Below the pieces are notes generated by a model, which was not told where the DNA came from, ran no database searches, and worked only from the letters and a program-made list of their open reading frames with translations. A stretch of DNA of 64,000 nt, from positions 248,001 through 312,000 of the forward strand of contig NZ_JACJHX010000004.1 of the NCBI RefSeq assembly GCF_014138605.1, written 5' to 3'. This document shows positions 35,541 through 43,582 of the stretch, one piece after another (position 1 is the first letter of the stretch; every line of letters starts with the position of its first letter). A program made the translations under genes and the position numbers. The stretch is from Peribacillus huizhouensis (GTDB taxonomy: Bacteria > Bacillota > Bacilli > Bacillales > DSM-1321).

Positions 35541-36201
35541 TCACCCCCTCCCTTAATACGGAATTCATTAAACTAAATCTCACTACATTAACCTATATTA
35601 CCATTTTCTTACCCTGATAACTTTGATTCGTAGAATAACTGGATGCATAGCAAAGAAGCCAACAATCCATTGTATGTTGACTTCAGTTATTTATAAAGAT
35701 TGTCTCTTTGTATTTTTCCATTTAATAAATAGAATAGGGGTATATTGCAAGGCATTGACTACTCCTCATCCTAAATTTTTAACGCTTCTTATTCAACCTT
35801 TTTTATAAATTCTAGTACCACTTCAACATTGCTCTACCTATAAAGTTAACTCCTTTATGTTGCCCCTCATAAACAAACTTCGTGTGTGGCAGCCAAAAGT
35901 AAGGGTAATGATAAACGCATTTCCTAGTACAAAACTAATCGACTTCTGCTTTTTACTAGAGTCATAAAGTGTTATCTGCTCTTATGAAAGTAAATGGCAG
36001 TAGATACAACCTATTTCTTAGAAAGTTATTAAGGTCGGTAGGATATAACTCTACATATGAATGAATTATAGAACTACCCTCCCACTAGTGACATATAAAA
36101 TCATGATTTGTTTAACAGGAATCTTATTGATCCTTTACAAATGATGAAAATTTGTTCTCAATTATCATACTTTATTTAAATTGCATTATCCTTCGGGAAT
36201 C
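35541..36201. other. Intergenic region without a recognisable gene
   Basis: About 660 AT-rich bases between the membrane protein and nosF. I find no open frame with a ribosome site, no clear hairpin at the nosF stop and no family repeat. Confidence 0.45.
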
Positions 36202-36897
36202 TCATTGGCGATGTAGCTTCATCAATTTCATCGTCGTCTCTTCTATTTTGTTTTCATTCTGGATTGTCTCAATGACTTCTCCCTGTTTCATAAATAGAAT
36301 GATGTCCCCCGTCTCAGCTGCTACATCCATCATATGAGTAGAAAAAACAATAATTGTACCCTCTTTTTTAATCTGATTAAGAATTTCAACAAACCGATTT
36401 ACCCAGTAGGGATCCAATCCGTTTGTCGGCTCATCTAATAACAAAACATTTGGTTTGGCTAATATAGATTGTCCGAATATTAGCCGCTGCCTCATTCCCT
36501 TAGATAAGCTTTTTACTAACTCACGTTTTTTGTCAACTAGACCGATCAAATCGATTACTTCGTTTACTCGATCTTTTTTTACTTTCCGGAATGATCCATA
36601 AAAATTAAGGAACTCTTCAATCGTCATCATTTCCTGGGCATGGAAATCATCAGGCATAAAGCCAATTTCGGTTAAATAATTCTCACGGTTTAAGGTAATT
36701 CCTTTCCCGTTAATAGAGGTTGTGCCACTTGATGGAGAATGGATGCCGGCAATGATTTGTAGTAATGTACTTTTACCGGCGCCATTTCCACCGCATAAAA
36801 CAACACAAATCCCCTCCGTTGCTTCAAAGGAACATGGATATAACGCTGTTTTTTTCTTATAAACTTTCGAGACATCTTCCACTTTTAAACCTGTCAT
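36202..36897 (-). CDS. nosF: ABC transporter ATP-binding protein, NosF-like
   Basis: A 231-residue ABC ATPase. Walker A GGNGAGKSTLL is near residue 37, the signature LSKGMRQRL near 130, Walker B VLLLDEPTNGLD near 150, and the switch STHMM near 190. Together with the permease just upstream it resembles NosF/NosY, which work with NosD in maturing the copper centre of nitrous oxide reductase. ATG 36897 follows TGGAGGAAAAGG, so the longer frame from 36912 is not preferred. It overlaps the permease gene by four bases. As a lone ABC ATPase it could serve many functions; the neighbouring NosD and NosL genes support the Nos-like call. Confidence 0.85.
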   Translation of the reverse strand: MTGLKVEDVSKVYKKKTALYPCSFEATEGICVVLCGGNGAGKSTLLQIIAGIHSPSSGTTSINGKGITLNRENYLTEIGFMPDDFHAQEMMTIEEFLNFYGSFRKVKKDRVNEVIDLIGLVDKKRELVKSLSKGMRQRLIFGQSILAKPNVLLLDEPTNGLDPYWVNRFVEILNQIKKEGTIIVFSTHMMDVAAETGDIILFMKQGEVIETIQNENKIEETTMKLMKLHRQ

Positions 36898-37706
36898 CGC
36901 CTTTTCCTCCATTCCAGCATGAGCATCGAAAACAATAACATAATAGCCATAAATCCAATAAAATATAAAATATAATTAAGGATGCCATATGGTGGGTCTA
37001 AGAAGGGCACAAGAGAATCATATGCTTGCCCAAAAACGGCTCCTCCATCAAGGTTTATGACTAAGGACACCCGAATAAATTCAGCTGGATTAGCAACTAG
37101 AGCCAATTTCATTAACGGAGCAATCCATGGATAAGGGACCAAACCTAAAACACCAATTAACGCAGTCGGCCAAATCATGATTAGGAAAAACCAAATAATG
37201 ACTGATATTGATAACGCCTGCCACCTTGTCGATACAATACATCCGAGTGTTATACCAAGGACGAGAAAGAAAAAAATTAGACTCATAGAAAAAAAGTAAA
37301 TCGACAAAAGCCATTCACTCGAAAAACCATTGCCACTTACTAGTCCTATTGCTAAGCTAACTCCATAACTAAACGTGAACACGATTGCTTGAGCAGTAAA
37401 TTGCCCCCCTATTTTCCCTGATATGTACGACATAGAAAATAAAGGATAGGTATTCAACAATCTCCATTGGCCATTTTCCATTTCATTGGCGATAGAAAAA
37501 GAACCAATGATCAACATGAAAAGCGGAATGATATATAAGGCAACATTGACCACAGTTCCAGTCATATTTGTATATCCAGATAAGGATGGAGCGCTACTTT
37601 GTACTAAAAATAAGAGAGAAAGTACAGCAACCCATAAGACTAAAAAAGAATAAAAAGATCGCTGTCGTATCGTCATGCGCAGTTCAGAGTGCCAAATATT
37701 CCACAT
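36894..37706 (-). CDS. nosY: ABC-2 type permease, NosY-like
   Basis: A 270-residue membrane protein with six hydrophobic segments. The first follows a short charged N-terminus (MWNIWHSELRMTIRQRSFYS), and IANEMENGQWRLLNTYPLF near 75 is the cytoplasmic coupling helix typical of NosY and related ABC-2 permeases. It ends FMAIMLLFSMLMLEWRKRR. The ATG follows AAAAGAGG. Translation is coupled to the ATPase gene. It begins about 280 bases after nosL, with a terminator-like hairpin and a family E repeat in between, so nosY-nosF may have a separate promoter. Confidence 0.85.
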   Translation of the reverse strand: MWNIWHSELRMTIRQRSFYSFLVLWVAVLSLLFLVQSSAPSLSGYTNMTGTVVNVALYIIPLFMLIIGSFSIANEMENGQWRLLNTYPLFSMSYISGKIGGQFTAQAIVFTFSYGVSLAIGLVSGNGFSSEWLLSIYFFSMSLIFFFLVLGITLGCIVSTRWQALSISVIIWFFLIMIWPTALIGVLGLVPYPWIAPLMKLALVANPAEFIRVSLVINLDGGAVFGQAYDSLVPFLDPPYGILNYILYFIGFMAIMLLFSMLMLEWRKRR

Positions 37707-37740
37707 CTTAATTCCTCTTTTCGAAAATTCTACCCATAAA

Positions 37741-37935
37741 TATCTTGCCCATGTCCCTCATACAAAACGAATATGGCGTTATTACACCACCATTTACTAT
37801 GAAGGATTAATCAAGTAGTACGCTACACTCACCTGATCATAATGGTGGCGGTGCGAAGCCGGAATTTCTAAGGTGAAATTAGTATACTTAATAAAAAGAT
37901 TGGCTATATTAATAAGTCGCGCAGCCCCGCCCCAT
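37741..37935. repeat. Family E element, long form
   Basis: On the minus strand it begins GGGGCGGGGCTGCGCGACTT, passes GCACCGCCACCATTATGATC and ends ATCCTTCATAGTAAATGG, then CCATATTCGTTTTGTAT. The last 50 bases match a plus-strand site at 53.45-53.5 kb. The GC-rich blocks match 29.68-29.74 kb. Confidence 0.6.
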
Positions 37936-37945
37936 ATCCTCATAC

Positions 37946-37986
37946 AAAAAGGACCTTCCGAAAACGGATCCGGCCCTCTATTTTTT
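37946..37986 (-). terminator. Hairpin at the nosL stop codon
   Basis: GGGCCGGATCCG and CGGAAGGTCC pair imperfectly around TTTT on the minus strand, followed by TTTTT. It would end the upstream part of the copper cluster. Confidence 0.55.
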
Positions 37987-38509
37987 AATGAGAATGGCTA
38001 TGATCATCTTTTTCATCGTCTGAGTGTGAATGTGAATGGTTCGCTTTGTCATCCTTTTGCTTCCAATCATGTTCAGCTAAATCGTTGGCAGTCATTATCG
38101 TGCTACCTTCATTTTCTGCAGCAAACTCTTCTGCAGTAGCTTTATCTTTAAATGATATTACATTATAAGCCATTGGCGTTTTAACTGATTGATTGTATAC
38201 ATAAGTTGCATCGTCCACTAGAATCCACTCTTCATCATGATAATCACGGACAAATTGAGCATCAATTTTTTCATTTTCATGTTTTGTTACCCATTCGTAC
38301 ATACAACCTACATCATCAAAGACCATAGATTTTCCGTTTTCTAAAATGATCTGGGTAGCATGTTGGTTGTCAATAACAGCCATATTACATGTTTCACATG
38401 TGTCCGTTGCTTCATTAATTGAAACTGGTTGTGCTTTATCATTTCCACACGCTGCAAGAATCATTATTAATCCTGCCAATACAATAAAACTAAGCAGTTT
38501 TTTCTTCAT
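37985..38509 (-). CDS. nosL: NosL-like copper-binding lipoprotein
   Basis: A 174-residue lipoprotein with signal peptide and lipobox ILAAC at residues 18-21. The NosL signature TCETCNMAV near 37-45 carries the Cys and Met that bind Cu(I). VFDDVGCMYEWV near 65 is also typical, and YVYNQSVKTPMAYNVISFKD fits the family core. The C-terminus has an unusual His-rich tail, HSHSHSDDEKDDHSHSH. NosL is a copper chaperone on the outer face of the membrane that supplies nitrous oxide reductase, yet no nosZ is present here. The start overlaps the nosD stop by four bases, so the two are translationally coupled. Confidence 0.9.
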   Translation of the reverse strand: MKKKLLSFIVLAGLIMILAACGNDKAQPVSINEATDTCETCNMAVIDNQHATQIILENGKSMVFDDVGCMYEWVTKHENEKIDAQFVRDYHDEEWILVDDATYVYNQSVKTPMAYNVISFKDKATAEEFAAENEGSTIMTANDLAEHDWKQKDDKANHSHSHSDDEKDDHSHSH

Positions 38510-39780
38510 CTTCTTTTCCTCCCAAATATAAATAAACTAAAACTGGATAAAATCATTACTACACTTATAACCCATAAACTAAAACTCGTTGATTTTTCTT
38601 TTTCGACTTCAAGCGTCATGTTCATTAAAGGGGCTGAGTCTGTAAGCAACTGGTCAGCCGGGCTTTTCAATATATTTTGTAACAGAATAAGTCCTGGTGT
38701 TTGAAAAAATAGCTGATATTCGGGAACTGCGTTTGTCAAAGTAAGAAAATACGGATCAGCGCTATAGACAATTTCACTCTTTCCATCTCCATTTACATCA
38801 ATCTTGCTTGCTGCATCCCAATAGTTCCCATTAACTTGATTATTTGCACTTTCTATTGCCTGTGCATCATTGACATTTCCAACGAATGTATTACGTATTA
38901 CCTTATTTTCATTCGATTTTTTAAATTGTACCCCGATAAAATTGTCCATGATTTTATTGGTATCTATTCGGTTGTTTTCAGCTTCTTCAATAAAAATGCC
39001 TACACGATTGGAAATAAACTCATTTCCAGTCACTTCAGTGTCAGTAGACAAATAAATTAACAGTCCTTGTGCATTCACACTTTTGTTATTAGACAAAAAT
39101 TTATTATTACGAACGACTGTCCGCTTTGATTCCATTAACATTGTCCCTGTTATATTTGCTCTAGAGGCATTTTCTTCAAGTACATTTTCATTTGAGAACA
39201 TAAGATGCAAACCGTAACGAGATCTTTGGATATCATTTCTATGTATAGTATTCCCGTCGCTTTTCTCTAAATAAATTCCATCCAGAACATTGTTAATTTT
39301 AAGGTTTTCAAACTTATTCTGATTGGATTTCCATAAATCAATCCCATTGCCTTGCTTCCTTCCAACAATCTCGCTATCTTTGATCGTTACGCCATTCGCA
39401 TTATCAAGTCTAATACCGAAACGCTTCGTCTCAATAGCAATTCCCTCCAGTTTATGATTGGAACCAGTAACATAAATGGCGGTAGCTTCTTTTTCATCTC
39501 CACAGTGTTCCACTTTAATATTTTTTAGAGTAACTGACTCACCGCTAATGGTAACTACCGGCTCCGATAGACAAGATCGAAGAAGAATTTCACCCTTTCC
39601 TTTTAGAGTTATTGGCTTGGTAATAACCAATGTCTCCTCATACTCTCCCTCTTCTATTTCAATCACTGCACCCTTTTGTGCCTCGTTGATTTTGGATTGT
39701 ATAGTGCCTTCTGCTTCAGATACAGCTGGCAGGAAAAATGATAAAACGAGGAGAAGCATTATGTAATTCATTATTTTCAT
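38506..39780 (-). CDS. nosD: NosD-like beta-helix copper-processing protein, membrane-anchored
   Basis: A 424-residue exported protein. A signal peptide covers residues 1-24 (ending VSEAEG). A long right-handed beta-helix follows, shown by serial N-x-I-x-x-N/NxF repeats such as ANGVTIKDSEIVGRKQGNGI, SDGNTIHRNDIQRSRYGLHL and ENNRIDTNKIMDNFIGVQFK (NosD/CASH fold). The C-terminus has one membrane helix and a basic tail (FIFGRKRR), the usual anchoring of NosD in Gram-positives. NosD with the NosF-NosY transporter helps build the copper centres of nitrous oxide reductase. The ATG follows GCGAGGA. Its downstream partner nosL overlaps it. Confidence 0.9.
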   Translation of the reverse strand: MKIMNYIMLLLVLSFFLPAVSEAEGTIQSKINEAQKGAVIEIEEGEYEETLVITKPITLKGKGEILLRSCLSEPVVTISGESVTLKNIKVEHCGDEKEATAIYVTGSNHKLEGIAIETKRFGIRLDNANGVTIKDSEIVGRKQGNGIDLWKSNQNKFENLKINNVLDGIYLEKSDGNTIHRNDIQRSRYGLHLMFSNENVLEENASRANITGTMLMESKRTVVRNNKFLSNNKSVNAQGLLIYLSTDTEVTGNEFISNRVGIFIEEAENNRIDTNKIMDNFIGVQFKKSNENKVIRNTFVGNVNDAQAIESANNQVNGNYWDAASKIDVNGDGKSEIVYSADPYFLTLTNAVPEYQLFFQTPGLILLQNILKSPADQLLTDSAPLMNMTLEVEKEKSTSFSLWVISVVMILSSFSLFIFGRKRR

Positions 39781-40008
39781 AGCTTAGTGTCCTCGCTCTC
39801 ATCTAGATTCCCTTTAAGATTATTTAAGTTTAGAAGATATAACAAGTAGATGCAGGATGAAATATGTGAAAAATTGGTGAATTTGGTGATATTATTACAC
39901 AATTGAATAAAAAGGCAATAATTTCTCCTACCAATGTTACCGGATAACCGATAATAATATGGAAAATATACCGGTGTTGTCATACATCGCTCTATCAAAA
40001 TCAATCTT

Positions 40009-40473
40009 TCAATGATGATGACCTTGATGATTACTTTTCTTAACAGGCTCTTCTATTAAAGCTTTTATTTCCTCTTTTGAGACTTCCCCAACCATAAATT
40101 GTTTTTTAGGCATGACATGAAGTCCCCGAGCAGTAACATGAGTTTGAACATAATAGATTCCATCTTGACTAAACTGTTTAGAAACAGTATATGTTCCATT
40201 ACCTATCAACTTAGCTTGAAGCATTTCACTATCTTGAGTGCTGGTAGAATTCCAAATTTCAAATTGAACATCTTGTGCATCATCTACATTGCTCGAACCC
40301 TGCGTTACATGAACTTTGAATATACATTCTTGATTCAGCGAAACAACATCAGGAAGTAGGATGTCAGCTTCAATCACTTTCATTTTTTCTTGAGAGGTAC
40401 TGCTAGTAATATTACATCCACTAATGATACAAATAAGTATAAATGCTGATAGTATGAAAAAACATTTTCTCAT
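40009..40473 (-). CDS. FixH/YtkA-like lipoprotein with His-rich end
   Basis: A 154-residue lipoprotein: signal peptide with lipobox IISGC near residue 20, then an immunoglobulin-like YtkA/FixH domain (VSLNQECIFKVHVTQG, DVQFEIWNSTS, GTYTVSKQFSQDGIYYVQTH). The C-terminus is KKSNHQGHHH, suited to metal binding. FixH-type domains occur in proteins that help assemble copper oxidases. ATG 40473 follows AGAGGGT; the frame extends 13 codons further but would overlap the PepSY gene. It lies 27 bases after that gene and 230 bases before nosD. Confidence 0.75.
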   Translation of the reverse strand: MRKCFFILSAFILICIISGCNITSSTSQEKMKVIEADILLPDVVSLNQECIFKVHVTQGSSNVDDAQDVQFEIWNSTSTQDSEMLQAKLIGNGTYTVSKQFSQDGIYYVQTHVTARGLHVMPKKQFMVGEVSKEEIKALIEEPVKKSNHQGHHH

Positions 40474-40499
40474 GGCACTTGATACCCTCTCTTCTTGTA

Positions 40500-41900
40500 T
40501 TAATTCATCCACCCTCTTAACGGCTTAAATTTGGGTATAACGAAACGATCTAATAAAAACACCAAAATGATAGAAATACCAACTAAGGGCATGACAATTC
40601 CTAATGCTAGCATGATAAAAAATACCGTTCTAGTTAGTTTCTTATCATGAACTTTAGAAGGGGCACCTAATTTACCAGAAGGTTTTCGTTTTTTCCACAT
40701 GATATATGAACTAATGACAACCCCGATTAATCCCATACAGACAATGAGGCCGATGATTTGATTGGCTAATCCAAATAATCTTCCTTCATGCAAAGCAATG
40801 CCGACTGTTATGGCCTTTGCGGTAATCCCATAATCATTAAAGCGAACATCTGTTAATACAGCTCCACTGTATTGATCAATGTTTAATGTCGCATTATCAC
40901 CTGGTTTTGTATGGGAAGTTGTAATAGTATATACGCCTTTTTCAGACTGTGGCATAGATATGGTATATGGTTTTTCCACCTTGTTATTTCCAGCTATATA
41001 AGTAACGTCTTCTAGTGAAATAGTCGAATTACTATTTGTTTTAGATGAAGGCACGGCTAAATTTTCAGTTGCCCATGGTCCATCTTGTGCGACATCTCTC
41101 GTTCTAATAATAGACTCTGGTTTTGCATCCCAGCTGTAAGCAAAAGGAGGCGTTCCAGTATTAGTTGCAGTAGCGAAACGGTTTATTTGTTCACCCATTA
41201 CTCCAGACCAGGGAAGCCCTGTCGCTATTAAAATCAAAACGAAGATAGATAACCAAAAGGCAGGAACAGCATGCATATCCCTCCAGAATATCCGGCCCTT
41301 CTTGTTGAATCTAGGTAGAACAGTCCCCCAAATAGATGCCTTATTACGAGGCCACCATATATATAAACCAGTTATAAGCAAGATCACACACCAACATGCC
41401 GCAAGTTCCACCAAGCGGTTGGCGAATGTACCACCTATTATTAATTCGCTATGCAGCTTTTTAAATATCTCTGTAAATTTCTTTTCTGATTGTAGTGAAC
41501 CATTTATGGAACCTGTGTATGGATCTACAAAGACCGAAAGTGATTGCCCTTCACTAGAAATACTTATTTCTGATGTTCGTAATGGATCATCATATGTCTT
41601 ATACGAATTCACAATCCCTTCAGGGTACTCTTCTTTTACCCGATTTATCTGCTCTGAGGGAGGAATCACAGATGAATGACTCTCTTTCACATAGTAGAGA
41701 TCCTGATATAAAAATGATTCGATTTGTGGCTTGAATAAGTATACAGCCCCACTAAAAGCCAAAATAATTAAAAATGGAGAAAATATAAGTCCTGCGTAAA
41801 AGTGCCATCTCCAAACAATTCGATAAATAGACGCCTTGTCACTTTTACCTTCCTTTTCTTTATGCTTTTCAGGTACTTCATTAAGTTTTAATGCTTCCAT
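40500..41900 (-). CDS. PepSY-associated TM domain protein
   Basis: A 466-residue membrane protein of the PepSY_TM (PiuB-like) family. The first segment RIVWRWHFYAGLIFSPFLIILAFSGAVYLF contains the typical RxHxxxG pattern. Further helices are near 185 (LAACWCVILLITGLYIWWPR), 210-235 (FWRDMHAVPAFWLSIFVLILIATGLPWS), 365-400 and 430-455, separated by outer PepSY-like domains. Relatives are linked to metal uptake or heme/iron reduction. The ATG follows CGAGGAGAAAA. It is the first gene of the cluster leading into FixH/YtkA-like, nosD and nosL, so a metal (copper) role is plausible. Confidence 0.85.
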   Translation of the reverse strand: MEALKLNEVPEKHKEKEGKSDKASIYRIVWRWHFYAGLIFSPFLIILAFSGAVYLFKPQIESFLYQDLYYVKESHSSVIPPSEQINRVKEEYPEGIVNSYKTYDDPLRTSEISISSEGQSLSVFVDPYTGSINGSLQSEKKFTEIFKKLHSELIIGGTFANRLVELAACWCVILLITGLYIWWPRNKASIWGTVLPRFNKKGRIFWRDMHAVPAFWLSIFVLILIATGLPWSGVMGEQINRFATATNTGTPPFAYSWDAKPESIIRTRDVAQDGPWATENLAVPSSKTNSNSTISLEDVTYIAGNNKVEKPYTISMPQSEKGVYTITTSHTKPGDNATLNIDQYSGAVLTDVRFNDYGITAKAITVGIALHEGRLFGLANQIIGLIVCMGLIGVVISSYIMWKKRKPSGKLGAPSKVHDKKLTRTVFFIMLALGIVMPLVGISIILVFLLDRFVIPKFKPLRGWMN

Positions 41901-42454
41901 GGCTTTTCTCCTCGTATATTAGTTATAAGAGCTCTTTCTACTTCCCTGTTTACCATCCTGACCTGCCTAATTCATGACTTTATGTAACGATAGACGGTCC
42001 ATTTTAAAAGCATATTACTTGTTACTGTGTTCTGAAATACGCAAATCTTCTTGTTTGAACTGTGTTAAAATTTGTTATTATTGTTCTCTCGTTATGATTA
42101 AACACCTCCAGACTTATTCGATTTATTTCCTAAATTAATCTAAGACATCCGTGAGTGTAATAAAGTAGCATTATCAAAGTAGTCTTTGAGATGCGACCTG
42201 TTTAAATCCCATATTAATTGATTTCATTTATTAGTGATTGTAAATAACGGTACAATTTGTTAATCCATAACAATAATCAACAATTGATTAACAAATTCAC
42301 TTAATAGCTAGACATATTAACCTCGGAGTGAGTGTACTAGTCTCTTTTATTTTCATCACACTCAGTTGTTGACATTTCCTTAGACTTTCCAAACCAAAAC
42401 TAATCAAGTGAAGGTGCCATGCTATGTTCAATATGGGATTGAGTATAGAGGTAA
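41901..42454. other. Intergenic region with an operator-like inverted repeat
   Basis: No supported gene. At 42254-42297 AATTTGTTAATC and its exact complement GATTAACAAATT are separated by 20 bases. It is AT-rich without a T-tract and may be a regulatory site for the copper cluster, though it is about 350 bases from the first start codon. Confidence 0.5.
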
Positions 42455-42485
42455 AATAAAAAAACAGACAAAATTTCTTGTCTGC
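42455..42485 (-). terminator. Terminator of the DsbA-like gene
   Basis: CAGACAAG, AAAT, TTTGTCTG on the minus strand followed by TTTTTTT. Confidence 0.85.
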
Positions 42486-42527
42486 TTGTCTCTTTTCTTA
42501 TTTTGTTAGGAGTTAAATTCGCGGGAT

Positions 42528-43061
42528 TTAGCTAGTGAATACGCTAGTTTCTAATTCCGCCTCAATTGTCGATTTCAATTCATCTGCCGATAATTCCGTA
42601 GGATATTGATATTCTTTATCATTGATAAATACAGTAGGCACCATTTTCACGTTTCTACGAATAGCCTCTGCAGTTACATTCAAGCTAATTTCGGTATTTT
42701 GTGGTTCTTCTTTTAATTGATATTTTTCTGCTAATAGATTTTTGATATCTTGATTGTTCAATTGATCCCACTGTCCTTGTGTTGCAAATAATTCCTTTAA
42801 AATTTCTTTCACGCGTGAAGGTTTTTCATAATCTAGGAAGAGGTTAATTAAAGTTCCATTTAACAGCATCTCTCTAGGCTTGTCATAATGTTTGACAATA
42901 AATTCAACTTGCCCATTATCTAAGTAGTCTTTCAAAACCTCTTCCGCAATCCCAAAAAATGTAGCACAGTAAGGGCATGTTAAATTTAAAAACACTTCAA
43001 CCTTTACAGGTGCTTCTTTCTGTCCAAAGCTTAATTGTGCATTCTCAATTTGATTCGCCAT
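42528..43061 (-). CDS. DsbA-family thioredoxin-fold protein without signal peptide
   Basis: A 177-residue DsbA-like protein. The active site CPYC is near residue 30 (VFLNLTCPYCATFFGIAEEV), the helical insert spans about 65-140, and the cis-proline loop is VKMVPTVFIND near 145. There is no signal peptide or lipobox, so it is predicted cytoplasmic, unlike BdbD. ATG 43061 gives MANQIENAQLSF and has a weak GAGTGAGAG site; the longer frame from 43106 adds a charged stretch, not a signal sequence. It is monocistronic with a clear terminator. Substrate is unknown. Confidence 0.83.
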   Translation of the reverse strand: MANQIENAQLSFGQKEAPVKVEVFLNLTCPYCATFFGIAEEVLKDYLDNGQVEFIVKHYDKPREMLLNGTLINLFLDYEKPSRVKEILKELFATQGQWDQLNNQDIKNLLAEKYQLKEEPQNTEISLNVTAEAIRRNVKMVPTVFINDKEYQYPTELSADELKSTIEAELETSVFTS

Positions 43062-43413
43062 TTCTCTCACTCGCTTTCCATCAGCATTCAATTCATATTG
43101 CCACAATTATATTAATTCATACCCGAATTGTCAACATTAACTTATCGAATATTCCGATTTTATAGTTTTTTGCTCAAACTTTTTTTGACTTTATCTCACT
43201 CCCTTTGTGTACAAAAAAATCATTCTAATTGTTTCCTTGTTTTGACGTTAAACAAAGTATCTTTTTTAGGCAGTTCGTAAACCATTCGTTCATAAATTAG
43301 GTATATAGCACAGGGGGATTACATGTCTAAAATTCAAGTTACTTACCCCGACATACATTGAATCCATCTTAAATAAATATTCGATTGGCTTGTTTTAACA
43401 GACTATCCCAAAC
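43062..43413. other. Intergenic region
   Basis: AT-rich, no supported gene. A ribosome site GGGGG with ATGTCTAAAATTCAAG near 43.32 kb opens a frame of only 12 codons and may be a gene remnant. Confidence 0.4.
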
Positions 43414-43506
43414 GAAAAGGCAGACCTCACACCTACTATATATCGTTTATTTGACGTGTAATTGACACGAAACATGATGTATAGTGTGTGAGGTCCGCCC
43501 CTATTA
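43414..43506. repeat. Hairpin repeat family A, copy 2
   Basis: GGCAGACCTCACACCTA and its partner TAGTGTGTGAGGTCCGCC flank the same core as copy 1 (ATATCGTTTAT, GACGTGTAA, TGACACGAAA). It lies 77 bases after the pepD stop and may act as its terminator. Confidence 0.85.
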
Positions 43507-43582
43507 CTAGATATGGCAAGATTCATTTATCAAAAAATAAAGTGCTATTCTCGCTCAATTATATATTGACACCTATCTACCT

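Noticed and set aside
39880..39920. FNR-like box (TGTGTAATAATATCACC) before nosD
   Set aside because: The half-site spacing is one base off the TGTGA-N6-TCACA consensus and the halves are imperfect. Not enough to claim oxygen control.
39777..40004. Small minus-strand open frame between the FixH-like gene and nosD
   Set aside because: No ribosome site, low-complexity hydrophobic composition. More likely the nosD promoter region.
43310..43370. Possible short gene starting MSKIQVTYPDIH
   Set aside because: A good ribosome site but only 12 codons before a stop. A decayed gene is possible but cannot be supported.
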